Below, piece by piece: positions 52,767 through 62,941 of a stretch of DNA of 64,000 bases. The stretch comes from Deltaproteobacteria bacterium (lineage in GTDB: Bacteria > JADJOY01). Both the position numbers and the translations under genes were made by a program. The notes under the pieces were generated by a model. It did not search any database and had not been told where the DNA came from. It saw only the letters and a program-made list of their open reading frames with translations. How positions within the stretch are numbered: position 1 is the first letter of the stretch; the number at the start of each line of letters is the position of its first letter. The stretch lies in contig JADJOY010000017.1 in assembly GCA_016713535.1 (NCBI GenBank), forward strand, positions 124,001-188,000, given 5' to 3'.

Positions 52767-53669
52767 ATGGCGCAGGAACGAATCCAGAAAGTCCTGTCGC
52801 GCGCCGGGGTCGCTTCCCGTCGCGAGGCCGAGCGATTGCTCCTCGCCGGGCGTGTGAGCGTCAACGGCTCGGTGGTTCGCAAGCTGGGAACGAGCGTCGA
52901 CCCGGCGCACGACCGGATCGAGGTCGACACCAAGGTCCTGCGTCCGGACGCGCGCGAACCGGTCGTGCTCGCCCTCCACAAGCCGCGCCGGGTCGTGACG
53001 ACGTTGTCCGATCCGGAGGGGCGCCCTACCGTCCGGGACCTGCTCGCGGGCTACGACCGGCGGGTGTACCCCGTAGGAAGGCTCGACTGGGATGCGGAAG
53101 GGCTGGTGCTCCTCACCGACGACGGTGACCTCGCGCACCGGCTCATGCACCCGTCCTTCGAGGTGCCGCGCACCTACCGGGTCAAGGTGAAAGGGCGGGT
53201 TCCCGCGGTGCTACCCCGTCGGCTCGCCGAGGGGATCCACCTCGACGATGGCCCAGGGCGCGCCGAGAACGTGCGGATCCTATCGGTGCTCGACGCGAAC
53301 TCGTGGCTCGAGCTCACGGTTCGCGAGGGACGGCATCACTTCGTGAAGCGACTGCTCGAGGCGCACGGCCATCCGGTGCTGCGCATCCAGCGGATCACCT
53401 ACGGTCCGGTGACGCTCGCCGACCTCGGGGTGGGGCGGTGGCGCAAGCTGAACCACGAGACCGGCTCGACCGCGCAAAGCCCAGGCACCTCGCCGTCGAC
53501 GTTGACGGGACGGCATCCGGCGGGCGGCGGTTCGCCGATGTGGAGACCGGCGATCGTCGGCTGCTCGCCGCCGTGCCAGCGCGTCGGTCGCCCCCGATCG
53601 TCGAAGCCGGCGATCGTCGTCGAAGGTCTGGAGTGGCTCGCCGGGACGCCGGTCCACCACGCCTCTTGA
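52767..53669 (+). CDS. rluB: RsuA/RluB-family rRNA pseudouridine synthase (tail unreliable)
   Basis: S4 domain (MAQERIQKVLSRAGVASRRE) followed by the pseudouridine synthase fold, with the catalytic Asp in YPVGRLDWDAEGLVLLTDDG. RluB isomerises U2605 in 23S rRNA; RsuA, RluE and RluF cannot be excluded from sequence alone. Start ATG 52767 is chosen because the residues upstream of M48 in the open frame are not protein-like. The family domain ends around LGVGRWRKLNHE; the next ~55 residues are low complexity and overlap the antiparallel membrane protein gene, so a missed stop or small indel near 53460 is likely. Confidence 0.88.
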   Translation: MAQERIQKVLSRAGVASRREAERLLLAGRVSVNGSVVRKLGTSVDPAHDRIEVDTKVLRPDAREPVVLALHKPRRVVTTLSDPEGRPTVRDLLAGYDRRVYPVGRLDWDAEGLVLLTDDGDLAHRLMHPSFEVPRTYRVKVKGRVPAVLPRRLAEGIHLDDGPGRAENVRILSVLDANSWLELTVREGRHHFVKRLLEAHGHPVLRIQRITYGPVTLADLGVGRWRKLNHETGSTAQSPGTSPSTLTGRHPAGGGSPMWRPAIVGCSPPCQRVGRPRSSKPAIVVEGLEWLAGTPVHHAS

Positions 53670-55326
53670 ACGGTGGCGTAGCGCTGACGCCACGTCGTGC
53701 GGGTCGCGAAGGCGGACAGGACCGCGGTCTTCCATCGGTCGGTTCCCGCGTCGGTGCCCCGATGAGCAGCACGTTGCCGTCTTCCGGCTGGGTGCTGTCG
53801 ACGATGCCGACCCAGCGGCTGGTCTCGGTCGCGCCCGCGCTCGCGGCGTGCTCGGATGGTGCTCGGCCGAGGTGAAACGCCACGCAGCTCGCGAGCGCCA
53901 CGGCGAGGACGGTGGTGGCGAGAGCTCGCGTCGCTCCGCGCGGCAGGGCCGCCCACACCGAGGCGACGAAGAGCCCGAGACCCGCGGTCGAGAGGTAGAG
54001 GAGGTGCACATTGTCGGGCCCCTCCCAGGTGGTGAACGGGAATACCAGCGTCATCGGCGCGGCGACCCACACCGCCGCGGCGAGCGTCGCGCCGGAGAAG
54101 CGACGGGACGCGCGCAAGCCGAGCACGAGCCAGATCGTGCTCGCCACCACGACCCACGACGCGAGATGGGCCTCGTGGGCCTTGTCCCAGATCGGAAACA
54201 GCACGTTCCGCGGCAAGTCGCGGAGAAAGGCCGCAGCGATCCGCGCGAGACCGAGGCCGTCGGCGAACTGACCGAACTCGCCGAGCGGGTGCGCGGGACG
54301 CGGACGGCCCGAGGTGGGATCGAGCACGAGCTCCCCGAGTAGCAGGGCGCCCTGGACGAGCGGCACCACCAGCGTCGGCGCGGCGAGGCGCCAGGCGTTT
54401 CCCCAGGCCGCACGGAAGCCGGTCGCTCCCCGATCGTCCGTGTCGAGCGCGCGCCCCAGGGCCAGCGCGCAGAGAACCGCGGGAAACGTGAAGGACAGGT
54501 CCCGGGTCAAGATCAGCGCCGCCAGCAGCCCATAGCGCAGCCAGCCCGGCGCCGGCCGGCGCCGATCCGGCAGCGGTTCGATCGGCAGCCACGCCAGGAG
54601 CGCCGCGCCGTAGAGTACGCCGAGGAGGAGCTCGGAGAGCCCGGTCGGGTCTCGGAGCAGCGCGCGGGACGCCGGGCTCGCCACGAACGTGAGAGCAGCG
54701 ATGTTCGCCGCGGTGGGGGACAGCCCGACGCGTGCGGCAATGCGTCCGACGAGCAGTGCCGTCGTGACGTGGAGGCCGAGGCCCACGAGCCGGTAGCCCG
54801 TCTCCCACCCGCCGAAGAGCGCGTCCTCGACGTACCACACGGCGAACTGCGCGGTACGGATGAACATCCCGGGGTGGCCGCGGAGGTACGCCCAGGCGTC
54901 GGCTAGTGCCGTGCCGAGGCCATGGCGCGCGGCGTGCCGTACGACGATGAGGTGGTACCAGTCCTCGGGGTCGACGAAGGCGAGCGACCACGTGGGCACG
55001 TAGGCGACGAGCGCGACCAGGACGATGGCCGCGGTGGAGCGCACCTCGGGCAGCAGCCGGGCCTCGGCGGCGCACGCGACGTCCGTCCGTGCCCGGCGCG
55101 CGAGCCAGCCCGCGATCGCGACGAGTGGGATCACCGGCCACGGGGCGAAGCGGAACGCCGCGGTGGGGCCGTGCGTGCCCACGGCGTGACCGAGCGCCGC
55201 CAGCCAGATCGCGAGCGTGAGCAGGCTCGCGGTCGCGATCGCGAGCCGGACGGCTCGTTGCGCCGGGGGGCAGCGGGCGGAAGGCGCACGGCGGTCGATC
55301 GCCGGGGGCGCCGCAAGTCTAGCCAA
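53399..55326 (-). CDS. Polytopic membrane protein, GT39/ArnT-like arrangement (frameshift at about 53757)
   Basis: About 640 residues with around ten or more transmembrane helices. It begins TTG 55326 (no clear ribosome-binding site) with AVRLAIATASLLTLAIWLAAL, then VALVAYVPTWSLAFVDPEDWYHLIVV (an acidic motif after the first helices, as in GT-C enzymes), VRTAQFAVWYVEDAL and several further helices. The tail shifts frame near 53757 and continues DRWKTAVLSAFATRTTWRQRY to a stop at 53399, inside the convergent rluB. An undecaprenyl-phosphate-sugar or dolichol-type transferase is possible but no catalytic motif is certain. Confidence 0.65.
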
Positions 55327-55372
55327 CCGCGCGACGTGCGATCGAAGGTCGACTCACGACGTTCGCGCGGCG

Positions 55373-55401
55373 TTGACATCCATCGCCTGTCTCCATACAC
55401 T
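55373..55401 (+). promoter_or_regulatory. Strong promoter for the initiator tRNA
   Basis: TTGACA (55373-55378), a 17-base spacer, TACACT (55396-55401): perfect -35 and good -10. Predicted start near 55408, six bases before the mature tRNA. Confidence 0.75.
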
Positions 55402-55413
55402 GCTTGTTCTCGT

Positions 55414-55490
<77 letters not shown>

Positions 55491-55496
55491 ATACCG

Positions 55497-55528
55497 GCCC
55501 CCGGATCCTTGCGGATCCGGGGGCTTTT
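55497..55528 (+). terminator. Rho-independent terminator after the tRNA
   Basis: GCCCCCGGATCC / GGATCCGGGGGC stem (55497-55508 with 55513-55524) and TTGC loop, then TTTT (55525-55528). It begins seven bases after the tRNA CCA. Confidence 0.9.
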
Positions 55529-55619
55529 CGTTGTCCGCCCCGATCGACGTTCGCGCCGCGGCTCGGCCGCGGCGTCGCGCCCCGATCGCACCGGCGGTGG
55601 CGGGCGCGCGGTCCTTCCC

Positions 55620-55628
55620 TGCTAGAAT
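55620..55628 (+). promoter_or_regulatory. Extended -10 promoter for the sigma-54 response regulator gene
   Basis: TGCTAGAAT (55620-55628). Predicted start near 55635, only about 14 bases before ATG 55649, with no Shine-Dalgarno sequence. No good -35 is seen. Confidence 0.45.
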
Positions 55629-55648
55629 GCCGCGCTGGTGTTGGACCG

Positions 55649-57071
55649 ATGAGCTCGAGCGCCGCCGTCCCCGACAGCTCCTTCGATCGCGAGGGGCCGA
55701 CGCGCGCCGAGGGTGCTCAGCGCGCGCGCATCCTGGTCGTCGACGAGCCGCCGGCGCGCAGGCTCTTCGCGCGCGTGCTGCAGCGCGCCGGCTACGACGT
55801 CGAGGCGGTCGAGTCGGCGGAGGCGGGGCTCGCGCGGATCGAGGACGAGCACTTCGACCTGCTCCTCTCGGACGTCCGGCTCGGTGGGATGAACGGCATC
55901 GAGCTGTGTCGTCAGGTGCGCCTGCGCAAGCCGGGCACCTTGCTCATCCTGATCACCGCGTTCGCCGCGCTCGACGACGCCGTGGCCGGGATGCACGAAG
56001 GAGTCCGGGACTACGTCACCAAGCCCTGCTCCCCGGACCGCTTGCTTCACGTCGTGCGTCGCGCCCTTCACGAGCGCGAGCTCGACCGCGAGAACCAGCT
56101 CCTCAAGAAGGCGCTCGCCGAGCGCGAGGGGCTAGGCCGGATCCTGGGCGAGAGCGCGGCGATCCGCGCGGTGCGTGAGCAAGCGGCGCGGTCCGCGCGT
56201 AGCTCGGCGCCGGTGCTCATCCACGGCGAGAGTGGCGTCGGCAAGGAGCTGGTCGCGCGCGCGATCCACGTGCTCAGCGACCGAGCGCCCGCCGCGTTCG
56301 TCGCCGTCAACGCCAGCGCGGTCCCCCACAGCCTCTTCGAGCGCGAGCTGTTCGGCCACGTCAAGGGCGCATTCACGGGAGCGCACGAGGACGCCCCGGG
56401 GCTCTTCGTCGCCGCTGACGGCGGCACGCTCTTCCTCGACGAGATCGGTGAGCTTCGGCTCGAGCTCCAGCCCAAGCTGCTGCGCGTGCTCGAGGAAGGC
56501 GAGGTCGTGCCCGTCGGCGGCGTGAAGCCGCGGCGGGTCGACGCGCGCCTGATCGCCGCCACCAACCGTGATCTCGGAGCGGACGTCCGCGCCGATCGCT
56601 TCCGGCCGGACCTCTACTACCGGCTCGACGTGGTCTCGATCCGGGTGCCGCCTCTGGCCGAACGACGCGAGGACATACCGCTGCTCGCCGCGCACTTCCT
56701 GAGGGACTCCGCGGCGCGGCTCAACCGCGAGCTCGCGGGCTTCAGCCCGGACGGGCTCGACTACCTGACGGCGCGCGCCTGGCCCGGCAACGTTCGTGAG
56801 CTGGCCAACGTGGTGGAACGAGCGGCGCTCTTCGCGCCCGGCGAGATCGTGCGGCGCGCGGACCTGCTCGGGCCCGGCCAGCGGGACGTCCGGGCCGCGG
56901 GTGTCGACCCGAGCATGTCGTATCCGTTCGGAGAGAGCTCTCCTCGACGAGGTCGGTCGGATCCACGTTGCGCGAGTCCTCGATGCGTGTCACGGCAACC
57001 GCAGCCGGGCCGCGGAGATCCTCAAGATCAGCCGCTCGACGCTGTGGCAGCGGCTCAAGGAGCCGGGCTGA
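55649..57071 (+). CDS. Sigma-54-dependent response regulator, NtrC family (frameshift at about 56930)
   Basis: Receiver (about 27-140, phosphoacceptor Asp75 in LLLSDVRLGGMNG; the preceding acidic pair is D-E in VVDEPPARRLF), AAA+ domain (Walker A GESGVGKELVARA, GAFTGA loop contacting sigma-54 in HVKGAFTGAHEDAPG, Walker B GGTLFLDEIGEL) and Fis-type helix-turn-helix (NRSRAAEILKISRSTLWQRL). A missing G near 56930 (TTCGGAGAG for TTCGGGGAG) splits off the DNA-binding domain; restoring it gives ERALLDEVGRIHVARVLDAC in frame. ATG 55649 gives about 474 residues. Convergent with a hybrid kinase and likely its partner. Confidence 0.92.
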
Positions 57072-57148
57072 GGCCGAGCTGACCAATCTCGCTCGGCGCG
57101 CCGCGCGGCCGCCGTGGCGGCGATCGCGTCGCGCCATGTGCGGAAGGT

Positions 57149-59511
57149 TCAGTGGCCGGTCGGCGACGGGAAGGGCTCGTCCGATCCGCTCGCCGTCCCG
57201 ACCGGCCCACCGTCGAGCGCCTCGCGCACGCGGTCCGCGAGTGCCTCCCGGGGGAGTACGGCTTGGCCAGGAACAGCGCGCTGTGCTCGTCGAGCAGGTT
57301 CGCGAGCTCCTGGCTCGTCTCGTAGCCGGTGGTGAGGATCACGGGGATGGGATCGTCGCAGGAGCGTAGCCGGCGCAGCACCGCGCCACCGCCCATGTTC
57401 GGCATCACCAGATCCAGGATCAGCAGGCGTATCGAGTCGCGGTTGGCGTCGTAGAGCGCGAGCGCTTCGTCCCCGTCGCGGGCGGCGAGCGGCTCGTAGC
57501 CGTGACGCATCAGCATCGCGCACGTCAGATCACGCAAGCGGGGGTCGTCCTCGGCGATGAGGATGGTCTCCGTCCCGCCTCGGATCTCGCGCGCGGCACT
57601 CACGTCATCCGCGGCGACCTCCCCCGTGAGGGGGAGGTGCATGCGCAGCACGGTTCCCTCTCCGAGGCGGCTCGACGCCTCGAGCCAGCCACCGTGAGAG
57701 CGCACGATACCGAAGGCGGTCGAGAGCCCGAGCCCCGTGCCGCGGCCCGGTGGCTTGGTCGTGAAGAAGGGATCGAAGGCCTTGTCGAGGGTCGCCGCGT
57801 CCATGCCCGTGCCGGTGTCCTCGACGGTGAGGGCCACGTAGCGCCCCGGCAGCGCGCCCGCGTGCGACTGAGCCTCTTCCTCGTCGACGGTGCGGAGGCC
57901 GCACGAGATCCGCAGGTGGCCACCGCTCGGCATCGCGTCGGCCGCGTTGATGCAGAGGTTCATGAACACCTGCTGGATCTGCGACGGCTCGCCCAGCACG
58001 TTGAGCGGTGCCTCCTCGCAGGTCCAGTCGATCTGGATCGTGGACGGGAACGTGCGCCTCAACAGCCGGAGCGTCTCTTCGATCAGTGCTCGCAGCCCGA
58101 AGGGCCGGATCTTGGCGCGTTCCCGGCGCGTGAAGGTCAACAGGCCTTGCGTGAGCTCGATGCAGCGCCGGGTCGCGAGCTCGAGATCCTCGAGCAGCGG
58201 CTGAGACGGGTGCTGGGACCCGAGGTCCTGCCACAGCAGCACCAGGTTGCCCAAGATGATGTTGAGCTGGTTGTTGAAGTCGTGGGCAATCCCACCCGCC
58301 ATCACGCCGAGCGCCTCGAGCTTCTGCGAGTGACGTAGCTGCTCCTCGAGGTAGCGGCGTCGGTCTTCCTCGCGCAGCCGCTCGGAGTGGTCGCGGAACA
58401 CCACGAGCGTGAGCGGGGTCTCCGGGATCCCGAGTCGGCTCAGGATCAGCCTCGCCTTGCCGGATCTCCCCGCCGTGCCCCGACTGGACGACGCTCTCGA
58501 CTTCGGCCGATCCCTCCGCCAGCGCCCGTGCCAGCGCCGATTCGACCTCGACGGCGGGGCCGAACACCCCCGAGAGCCGAGGCAGCGAGCGTTCGGTCTC
58601 ACCCTCGTGCCGAGCTGTTTCCTGAGGGCGGGGTTGGCGTTCACGATGACGCCACCGGGTGCCACGATCGCCATGCCGTCCTGCGCAGAGTCGAAGACCG
58701 AGCGCGCGCGCCGCTCCGAGTCCTCGAGGGCGCGCAGATGGTAGTCGCTGTCGCGCTGGGCCTGGTGGATGGCGGTTCGCAGCGCAACGAGCTCGCGCGG
58801 TTCCGTCGGCCCGGCTTCGCTGTCCCGCAAGGCGAGCGGGCCTCGCCCGACCCGGTGGGCGAGCTCGCGGAGCGCCGACCGATGCGGTCGCCGAGCTTGA
58901 GTCCGGCGAGGGCCAGCGATCGACAGCACGAGCGTCAACGACATCGTGAGGAACTGGATGCGCCGTTCGACGTGCTCGAGCGCGTCCGTGCTGAACTCGA
59001 GCAGGACGGCGCCGGTCCCGTCTGACGCCCCCTTCGGGAACAAGGCTGCGGGGTCGGTCGGTTCCGGGATGACAGGCGTGTTGTAGCGCGGGACCACGAC
59101 CCTGTACCGGCCCGGGATCTCGCGGATGACGGCGTCCCGGGTCTCGAGGGCGCGCCGGGCCAGCGGCGCGAGATCCGTCGTCGATGGATCCGGTCCGGTT
59201 CGCCAGCGTTGCGCCAGCAGCGTTCCCGCGCTGTCGAAGAACGCTCCGCCCGTGATGCTGGGATTCGCATCGAGATCCTCGAGCGCCGCCGTGAGCTCCG
59301 AGCTCAACGCGACGGCAAGCCCAACGCGGGCCGATGCCGCGAACTGGCGAGCGAGGGCGGTCGCGCTCTCTTCGAACGAGCTGCGCGCCGCGCTCGAGCC
59401 GACGGCGATGCTCACCATCGCCACGGTGGAGGACGTGGCGATCACCACCAACGCCAGCACGACCATGAGCCGCCCGCGGACGGTTTCCGGGATCCAGCGC
59501 TGAGGGATCAT
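57149..59511 (-). CDS. Hybrid sensor histidine kinase (several frameshifts)
   Basis: About 785 residues from ATG 59511. It has an N-terminal membrane helix (LMVVLALVVIATSSTVAMVS), a periplasmic sensor, a second helix, HAMP, PAS (VFDSAQDGMAIVAPGGVIVN), HisKA (AGGIAHDFNNQLNIILGNLV, phospho-His in IAHDFNN), HATPase_c (N-box NLCINAADAMPSGG, G1 DTGTGMD, G2 GRGTGLGLS) and a C-terminal receiver (LLILDLVMPNMGG, Lys in FLAKPYSP). Compensating indels occur in HAMP (about 58880-58920), PAS (about 58466 and 58607) and near the end (about 57254). HDFNN kinases often pair with NtrC regulators, as here. Confidence 0.9.
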
Positions 59512-60557
59512 GGCTCGCCGCCGCCTTCCGCCGCCCGCTTGAGGATCTCCTGGGGCACCTCGATGCCGAGGAGTCGTGCCGTACGACGGTTCACGGTGAG
59601 CCGCTGCGACCTCGGTAGCTCGGGCGGTGGAGTCGCGCCCGCGAGAGCGCGGCGGGCGAGCTCGGCGGCCTGGTGCGCGATCGCGGCGGGGTCGAGGGAA
59701 ACCGAGAAGAGGGCGCCGCTGGCGGTGATTCTCGGGCTGAACCCCACCACGGGGATCCGCCGCTCGAGCCCCGCCGCCACCGCGTATTCGACGGTCTCGT
59801 CCGAGACGACGTCCGGGTTCGGCAGCAGCACGATGGCGTCGACGGTGCCTCGGATCCTGCGAAGCGCCTGGAGGCCTTCGCGCACCGAGCTCACCTTTTC
59901 GCCAGCATGCTCGAGCCCGCGGCGCGCCAGCGCCTGCTCGAGCTCGCGCGGCCCGCAAGGGTTGGTCGTGGCCGAAGCGAGGTAGCCGATGCGATGGACC
60001 TTGGTGGACACGCCCACCAGCGCCTGCACGAGGTCGTCCGCCGAGAGACGCAACACGACGCCGGTCTCGCCCCGGCGTGGCGCAAGCTCGCAGTCGTCCC
60101 CCTCCGCGAGCGCGAACACCCGCGGAACGTCGGGAAAATCACGGCGCGCTTGATCGAGCCCCGCCGGACCGAGGGCGAACACCACCTGTGGTGCGCCCGA
60201 TGGGCTGCCGGCGCGCGGTGAGTCGCCGGCCTTGGGTCGCAAGTCCCGGACGTCGGCCCAGCCGCGCACGCTCGAGGTGAACGAGTCGAATGCGACCTGG
60301 AAGGCGGAGTGGGCTCCCGCGTCACCCGTGATCGCGATCTGGGGCCGGCCCTCTCCACCGCGCGCGACGCCGAGCCAGAGTCCCAGCACCAGCGCGGCCG
60401 CGGCGGGTGCCGCTCTGGTGAGGCGGCTTGCGCCGCTGCGGTGCAGCCCAGCAGCGTACCGACGGGGCACACCGTAGGGCCGGCCACGATGGGAGACGGC
60501 GCTCGCTCCCCGATCGCCTTCGTCGATGCGGCGATCGGAGTGGGTGGCAGGCGTCAT
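59508..60557 (-). CDS. ABC substrate-binding protein (LuxQ/XylF-like, PF04392 type)
   Basis: A 349-residue protein with an N-terminal signal segment (ALVLGLWLGVARG) and a type I periplasmic-binding fold: VVFALGPAGLDQARRDFPDV, VHRIGYLASATTNP, and IVLLPNPDVVSDETVEYAV, RIPVVGFSPRITASGALFSV. Members of this family deliver ligands to sensor kinases or ABC transporters. Its stop overlaps the kinase start (ATGA), so it is probably a co-sensor for the hybrid kinase rather than part of an uptake system; no permease or ATPase is nearby. ATG 60557 was chosen because upstream in-frame residues are Arg/Pro-rich. Confidence 0.75.
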   Translation of the reverse strand: MTPATHSDRRIDEGDRGASAVSHRGRPYGVPRRYAAGLHRSGASRLTRAAPAAAALVLGLWLGVARGGEGRPQIAITGDAGAHSAFQVAFDSFTSSVRGWADVRDLRPKAGDSPRAGSPSGAPQVVFALGPAGLDQARRDFPDVPRVFALAEGDDCELAPRRGETGVVLRLSADDLVQALVGVSTKVHRIGYLASATTNPCGPRELEQALARRGLEHAGEKVSSVREGLQALRRIRGTVDAIVLLPNPDVVSDETVEYAVAAGLERRIPVVGFSPRITASGALFSVSLDPAAIAHQAAELARRALAGATPPPELPRSQRLTVNRRTARLLGIEVPQEILKRAAEGGGEP

Positions 60558-61044
60558 CCGCGCGGTTCCGGGCCGGCGTTCATGGATGGAGCGTGGACGG
60601 ACTCGCAAGCCCCGTACCGGATCGGGTGTCCTTCCACCGACGTAGCTCGGGATCGGCCCGAGGTAGCGGTCCTGGTCACTCTCGCACGAAAACCGGCACC
60701 AGGAGCGCCGAAATGGCGGCTTCGGGCCGCATGCACGGGGGCGATCCAACGCTTGCACCCTGCGGCGGGGGACCGAGCGCATCGGTCACGCTGGGTCTGT
60801 TCGGTTTCCGACCGCTCGACGAACATGGGTGTTCGGTTTCCGAACCGAAGGTGAGCGAGCCCACACCGAAGTTGCCTGCGAGGACGGTTCGCTCAGCAGG
60901 CGTGGAACCGTAAGCCGTTGACTTCATTGGATATCAGAGTCGCCTGAAGGTCAGCAACGGGCGCATGCGCGAGCGGAACGGTCGTTGCACACCGAAGCGT
61001 TTGCTTCGTATCCAGTCGACCCAAGCCCCTTGGCGGAGGCTCTC
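60558..61044. other. Intergenic between the kinase operon and the Crp-like gene
   Basis: About 490 bases. TTGCTG-18-TATCCA reads on the minus strand about 60930-60960, a possible kinase-operon promoter with a long leader; TTGACT (60918-60923) reads on the plus strand but has no matching -10. Open frames here show no motif. No gene supported. Confidence 0.45.
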
Positions 61045-61659
61045 ATGCTGCTCGTGCATCGCAACCAGGACCCCGAACAAGCGGCGGGCGGGCTATGGCC
61101 GGCCGAGCTACGACGAGCGGGGACGCTCGTCGACGTGGCGCGAGGCGACGCCGTCTACCTGGAAGGAGAAGAGGCGGATGGCTTGTACCTGTTGGTGGCC
61201 GGCGGCCTCAAGCTTCTGCGGCGGACGGCGCCCCGAGCCGACTTCATCCTGGAGCTGATCTGGCCCGGGACCCTCTTCGGCGAAGAGGGGACACTCGCGG
61301 GCCGACGACGGCTGACCTCCGCGTGTGCGCTCATCGACAGCCGGTTGATCCACCTCACGCGCGCCGCGTTGGGGGATCTGCTCCGCACCTCGCCGACGGT
61401 GGGGTTCGATCTCCTCGAGCGCATGGCGAAGCGCCAAGGGGCGGTGTTCGAGCGGATGGTCGAGCTGACCTGGCCGCGGTCGGCCGATCGAATCGCCAGC
61501 GCCCACGAGCGTCTTCACGATCTCGTCGTGGCCACTGCGAACGGCGGTCGTGTCGCGGTGGCCGACGTGGCTGCACATGCCCTCGCGAGTGCGCATGCCG
61601 TCCGGTCCCACCTGGCCGGCACGGGTCAGCGCGACGCTTCGGGTGCGAGCGAAGCGTGA
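61045..61659 (+). CDS. Crp/Fnr-family transcription regulator
   Basis: A 204-residue protein from ATG 61045, chosen because GGAGG lies five bases upstream; a TTG at 60985 is also in frame. The cyclic-nucleotide-binding beta-barrel (DVARGDAVYLEGEEADGLYL, FILELIWPGTLFGEEGTLAG, with GE in the phosphate-binding position) is followed by a helix (LTRAALGDLLRTSPTVGFDL) and a compressed helix-turn-helix (VADVAAHALASAHAVRSHLA). The ending is short for the family, so a truncation or error at the 3' end cannot be excluded. Ligand unknown. GTGA overlap with the TPR gene. Confidence 0.8.
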   Translation: MLLVHRNQDPEQAAGGLWPAELRRAGTLVDVARGDAVYLEGEEADGLYLLVAGGLKLLRRTAPRADFILELIWPGTLFGEEGTLAGRRRLTSACALIDSRLIHLTRAALGDLLRTSPTVGFDLLERMAKRQGAVFERMVELTWPRSADRIASAHERLHDLVVATANGGRVAVADVAAHALASAHAVRSHLAGTGQRDASGASEA

Positions 61660-62096
61660 CGGTTCGGTTCCTGCCGGGGCCGGAGGGGAGCAACGGCCAC
61701 CGGGGGTCGGCGTGGCGGTCCTTCGTCCGGCGTCAGTCCGCCTGGGGGCTCGAGCAGGAAGGCGACCTGGACGGTGCCGAGCGCGTGCTCACCGACGCGT
61801 TCGCCGAGTGTCCGGCTGACCTCGAGGCCGCGCTCGATCTTTGCGGGTTGCTGTTGAGGCGCGGGCGCCGAGGTGAGGCCGTCCGGCTGCTGGCAATCGC
61901 GGAGCGTGGCGCGCCCCACGAGACCGGCCGGGTCGCGGCCCGCCTGGCGGAGCTTCACGCCGAGCTGGGCGACCCGAGGTCCGCAGTGAGCTGGTACGCG
62001 CGTGCGCTCGAGCACGTGGGGGAGCCGACCCGTGGGCTGGTCGCCGGGCGGGTTGACGAGCTGACTGCGCTCCTCGAGCGGACCCGGCGCGACTGA
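61656..62096 (+). CDS. TPR-repeat protein
   Basis: A 146-residue soluble protein with two or three TPR-like units (AWGLEQEGDLDGAERVLTDA, ALDLCGLLLRRGRRGEAVRL, AELHAELGDPRSAVSWYARA). GTG 61656 overlaps the Crp-like stop, so it is expressed with it and may be a partner. No signal peptide. Convergent with the SDR gene 34 bases away. Confidence 0.75.
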   Translation: MTVRFLPGPEGSNGHRGSAWRSFVRRQSAWGLEQEGDLDGAERVLTDAFAECPADLEAALDLCGLLLRRGRRGEAVRLLAIAERGAPHETGRVAARLAELHAELGDPRSAVSWYARALEHVGEPTRGLVAGRVDELTALLERTRRD

Positions 62097-62129
62097 GGGC
62101 GTGTCGGCCGAGCGCGGCACGCGCGACAG

Positions 62130-62912
62130 CTAGAGATATCCGCCGGAGACGACCAGCACCGAGCCGGTCACATAGCTCGAGGCTGCGGACGCGAGGAACA
62201 ACGCGGCGCCGCCGATCGCGTGGGGCTGACCGAACCGGCCGAGCGGGATCCGGCGCAGTGCCTGCTCCGCGATCTCCGGGGTCTCGATCAGCGCCGCGGC
62301 GAACTTGGTCTCGACCAAGCCCGGAGCGATCGCGTTGACACGGATTCCAGCGGCGGCCAGCTCGTTGGCGAAGCCGCGCGTCAGGTTGATCACCGCGGCC
62401 TTCGTCGCCGAGTAAACGCCGATCCCCGGCATCGGCTCGAGCCCGGCGACGGACGCGATGTTGACGATGGATCCCCGGCCGCCGGGCCGCTCGGCTTGAT
62501 CGGCCATGATGGCGGCGGCGCGCTGGGTGCAGAACAGCATGCCGTTGACGTTCACCTCGAACGTCTTCGTGATCGCACCCTGGTCAGCCATCGACATCGG
62601 CCCGAAGAGCGGATTGGTCGCCGCGTTGTTGACCAGCACGTCGAGCCGGCCCCACTCGGAGCGAATCCGGCCGAAGAGGGCGTCGATGTCGGACTCACGC
62701 CCGTTGTGACAGGCGATCGCGGTCGCGCGATGCCCCGCCTGCTCGAGCGCGGACGCGACCGCTTGCGCGGCTTCGACCTTGCGGCTGGTGAGGACGAGCT
62801 CGGCGCCGGCTTCGGCGAGAGCGGTGGCGATCGCCTGGCCGATGCCGCGGCTCGCGCCCGTGACCAGTGCGAGCCGACCGTCGAGCCGGAAGGAGTCGAG
62901 CGCCGACGGCAT
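62130..62912 (-). CDS. SDR-family oxidoreductase (FabG-like)
   Basis: A 260-residue classical short-chain dehydrogenase. TGASRGIG (18-25) binds NAD(P), NNAATNP is the structural motif, Ser and YSATK form the catalytic triad (VYSATKAAVINLTRGFANEL) and the C-terminus ends GSVLVVSGGYL. Substrate specificity cannot be read; 3-oxoacyl-ACP reductase, glucose dehydrogenase-like or other activity are possible. It follows rplC by 29 bases on the same strand, an unusual pairing. Confidence 0.93.
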   Translation of the reverse strand: MPSALDSFRLDGRLALVTGASRGIGQAIATALAEAGAELVLTSRKVEAAQAVASALEQAGHRATAIACHNGRESDIDALFGRIRSEWGRLDVLVNNAATNPLFGPMSMADQGAITKTFEVNVNGMLFCTQRAAAIMADQAERPGGRGSIVNIASVAGLEPMPGIGVYSATKAAVINLTRGFANELAAAGIRVNAIAPGLVETKFAAALIETPEIAEQALRRIPLGRFGQPHAIGGAALFLASAASSYVTGSVLVVSGGYL

Positions 62913-62941
62913 CGTGGTCGAGGTGCGGGGGAGAGCGGCGA

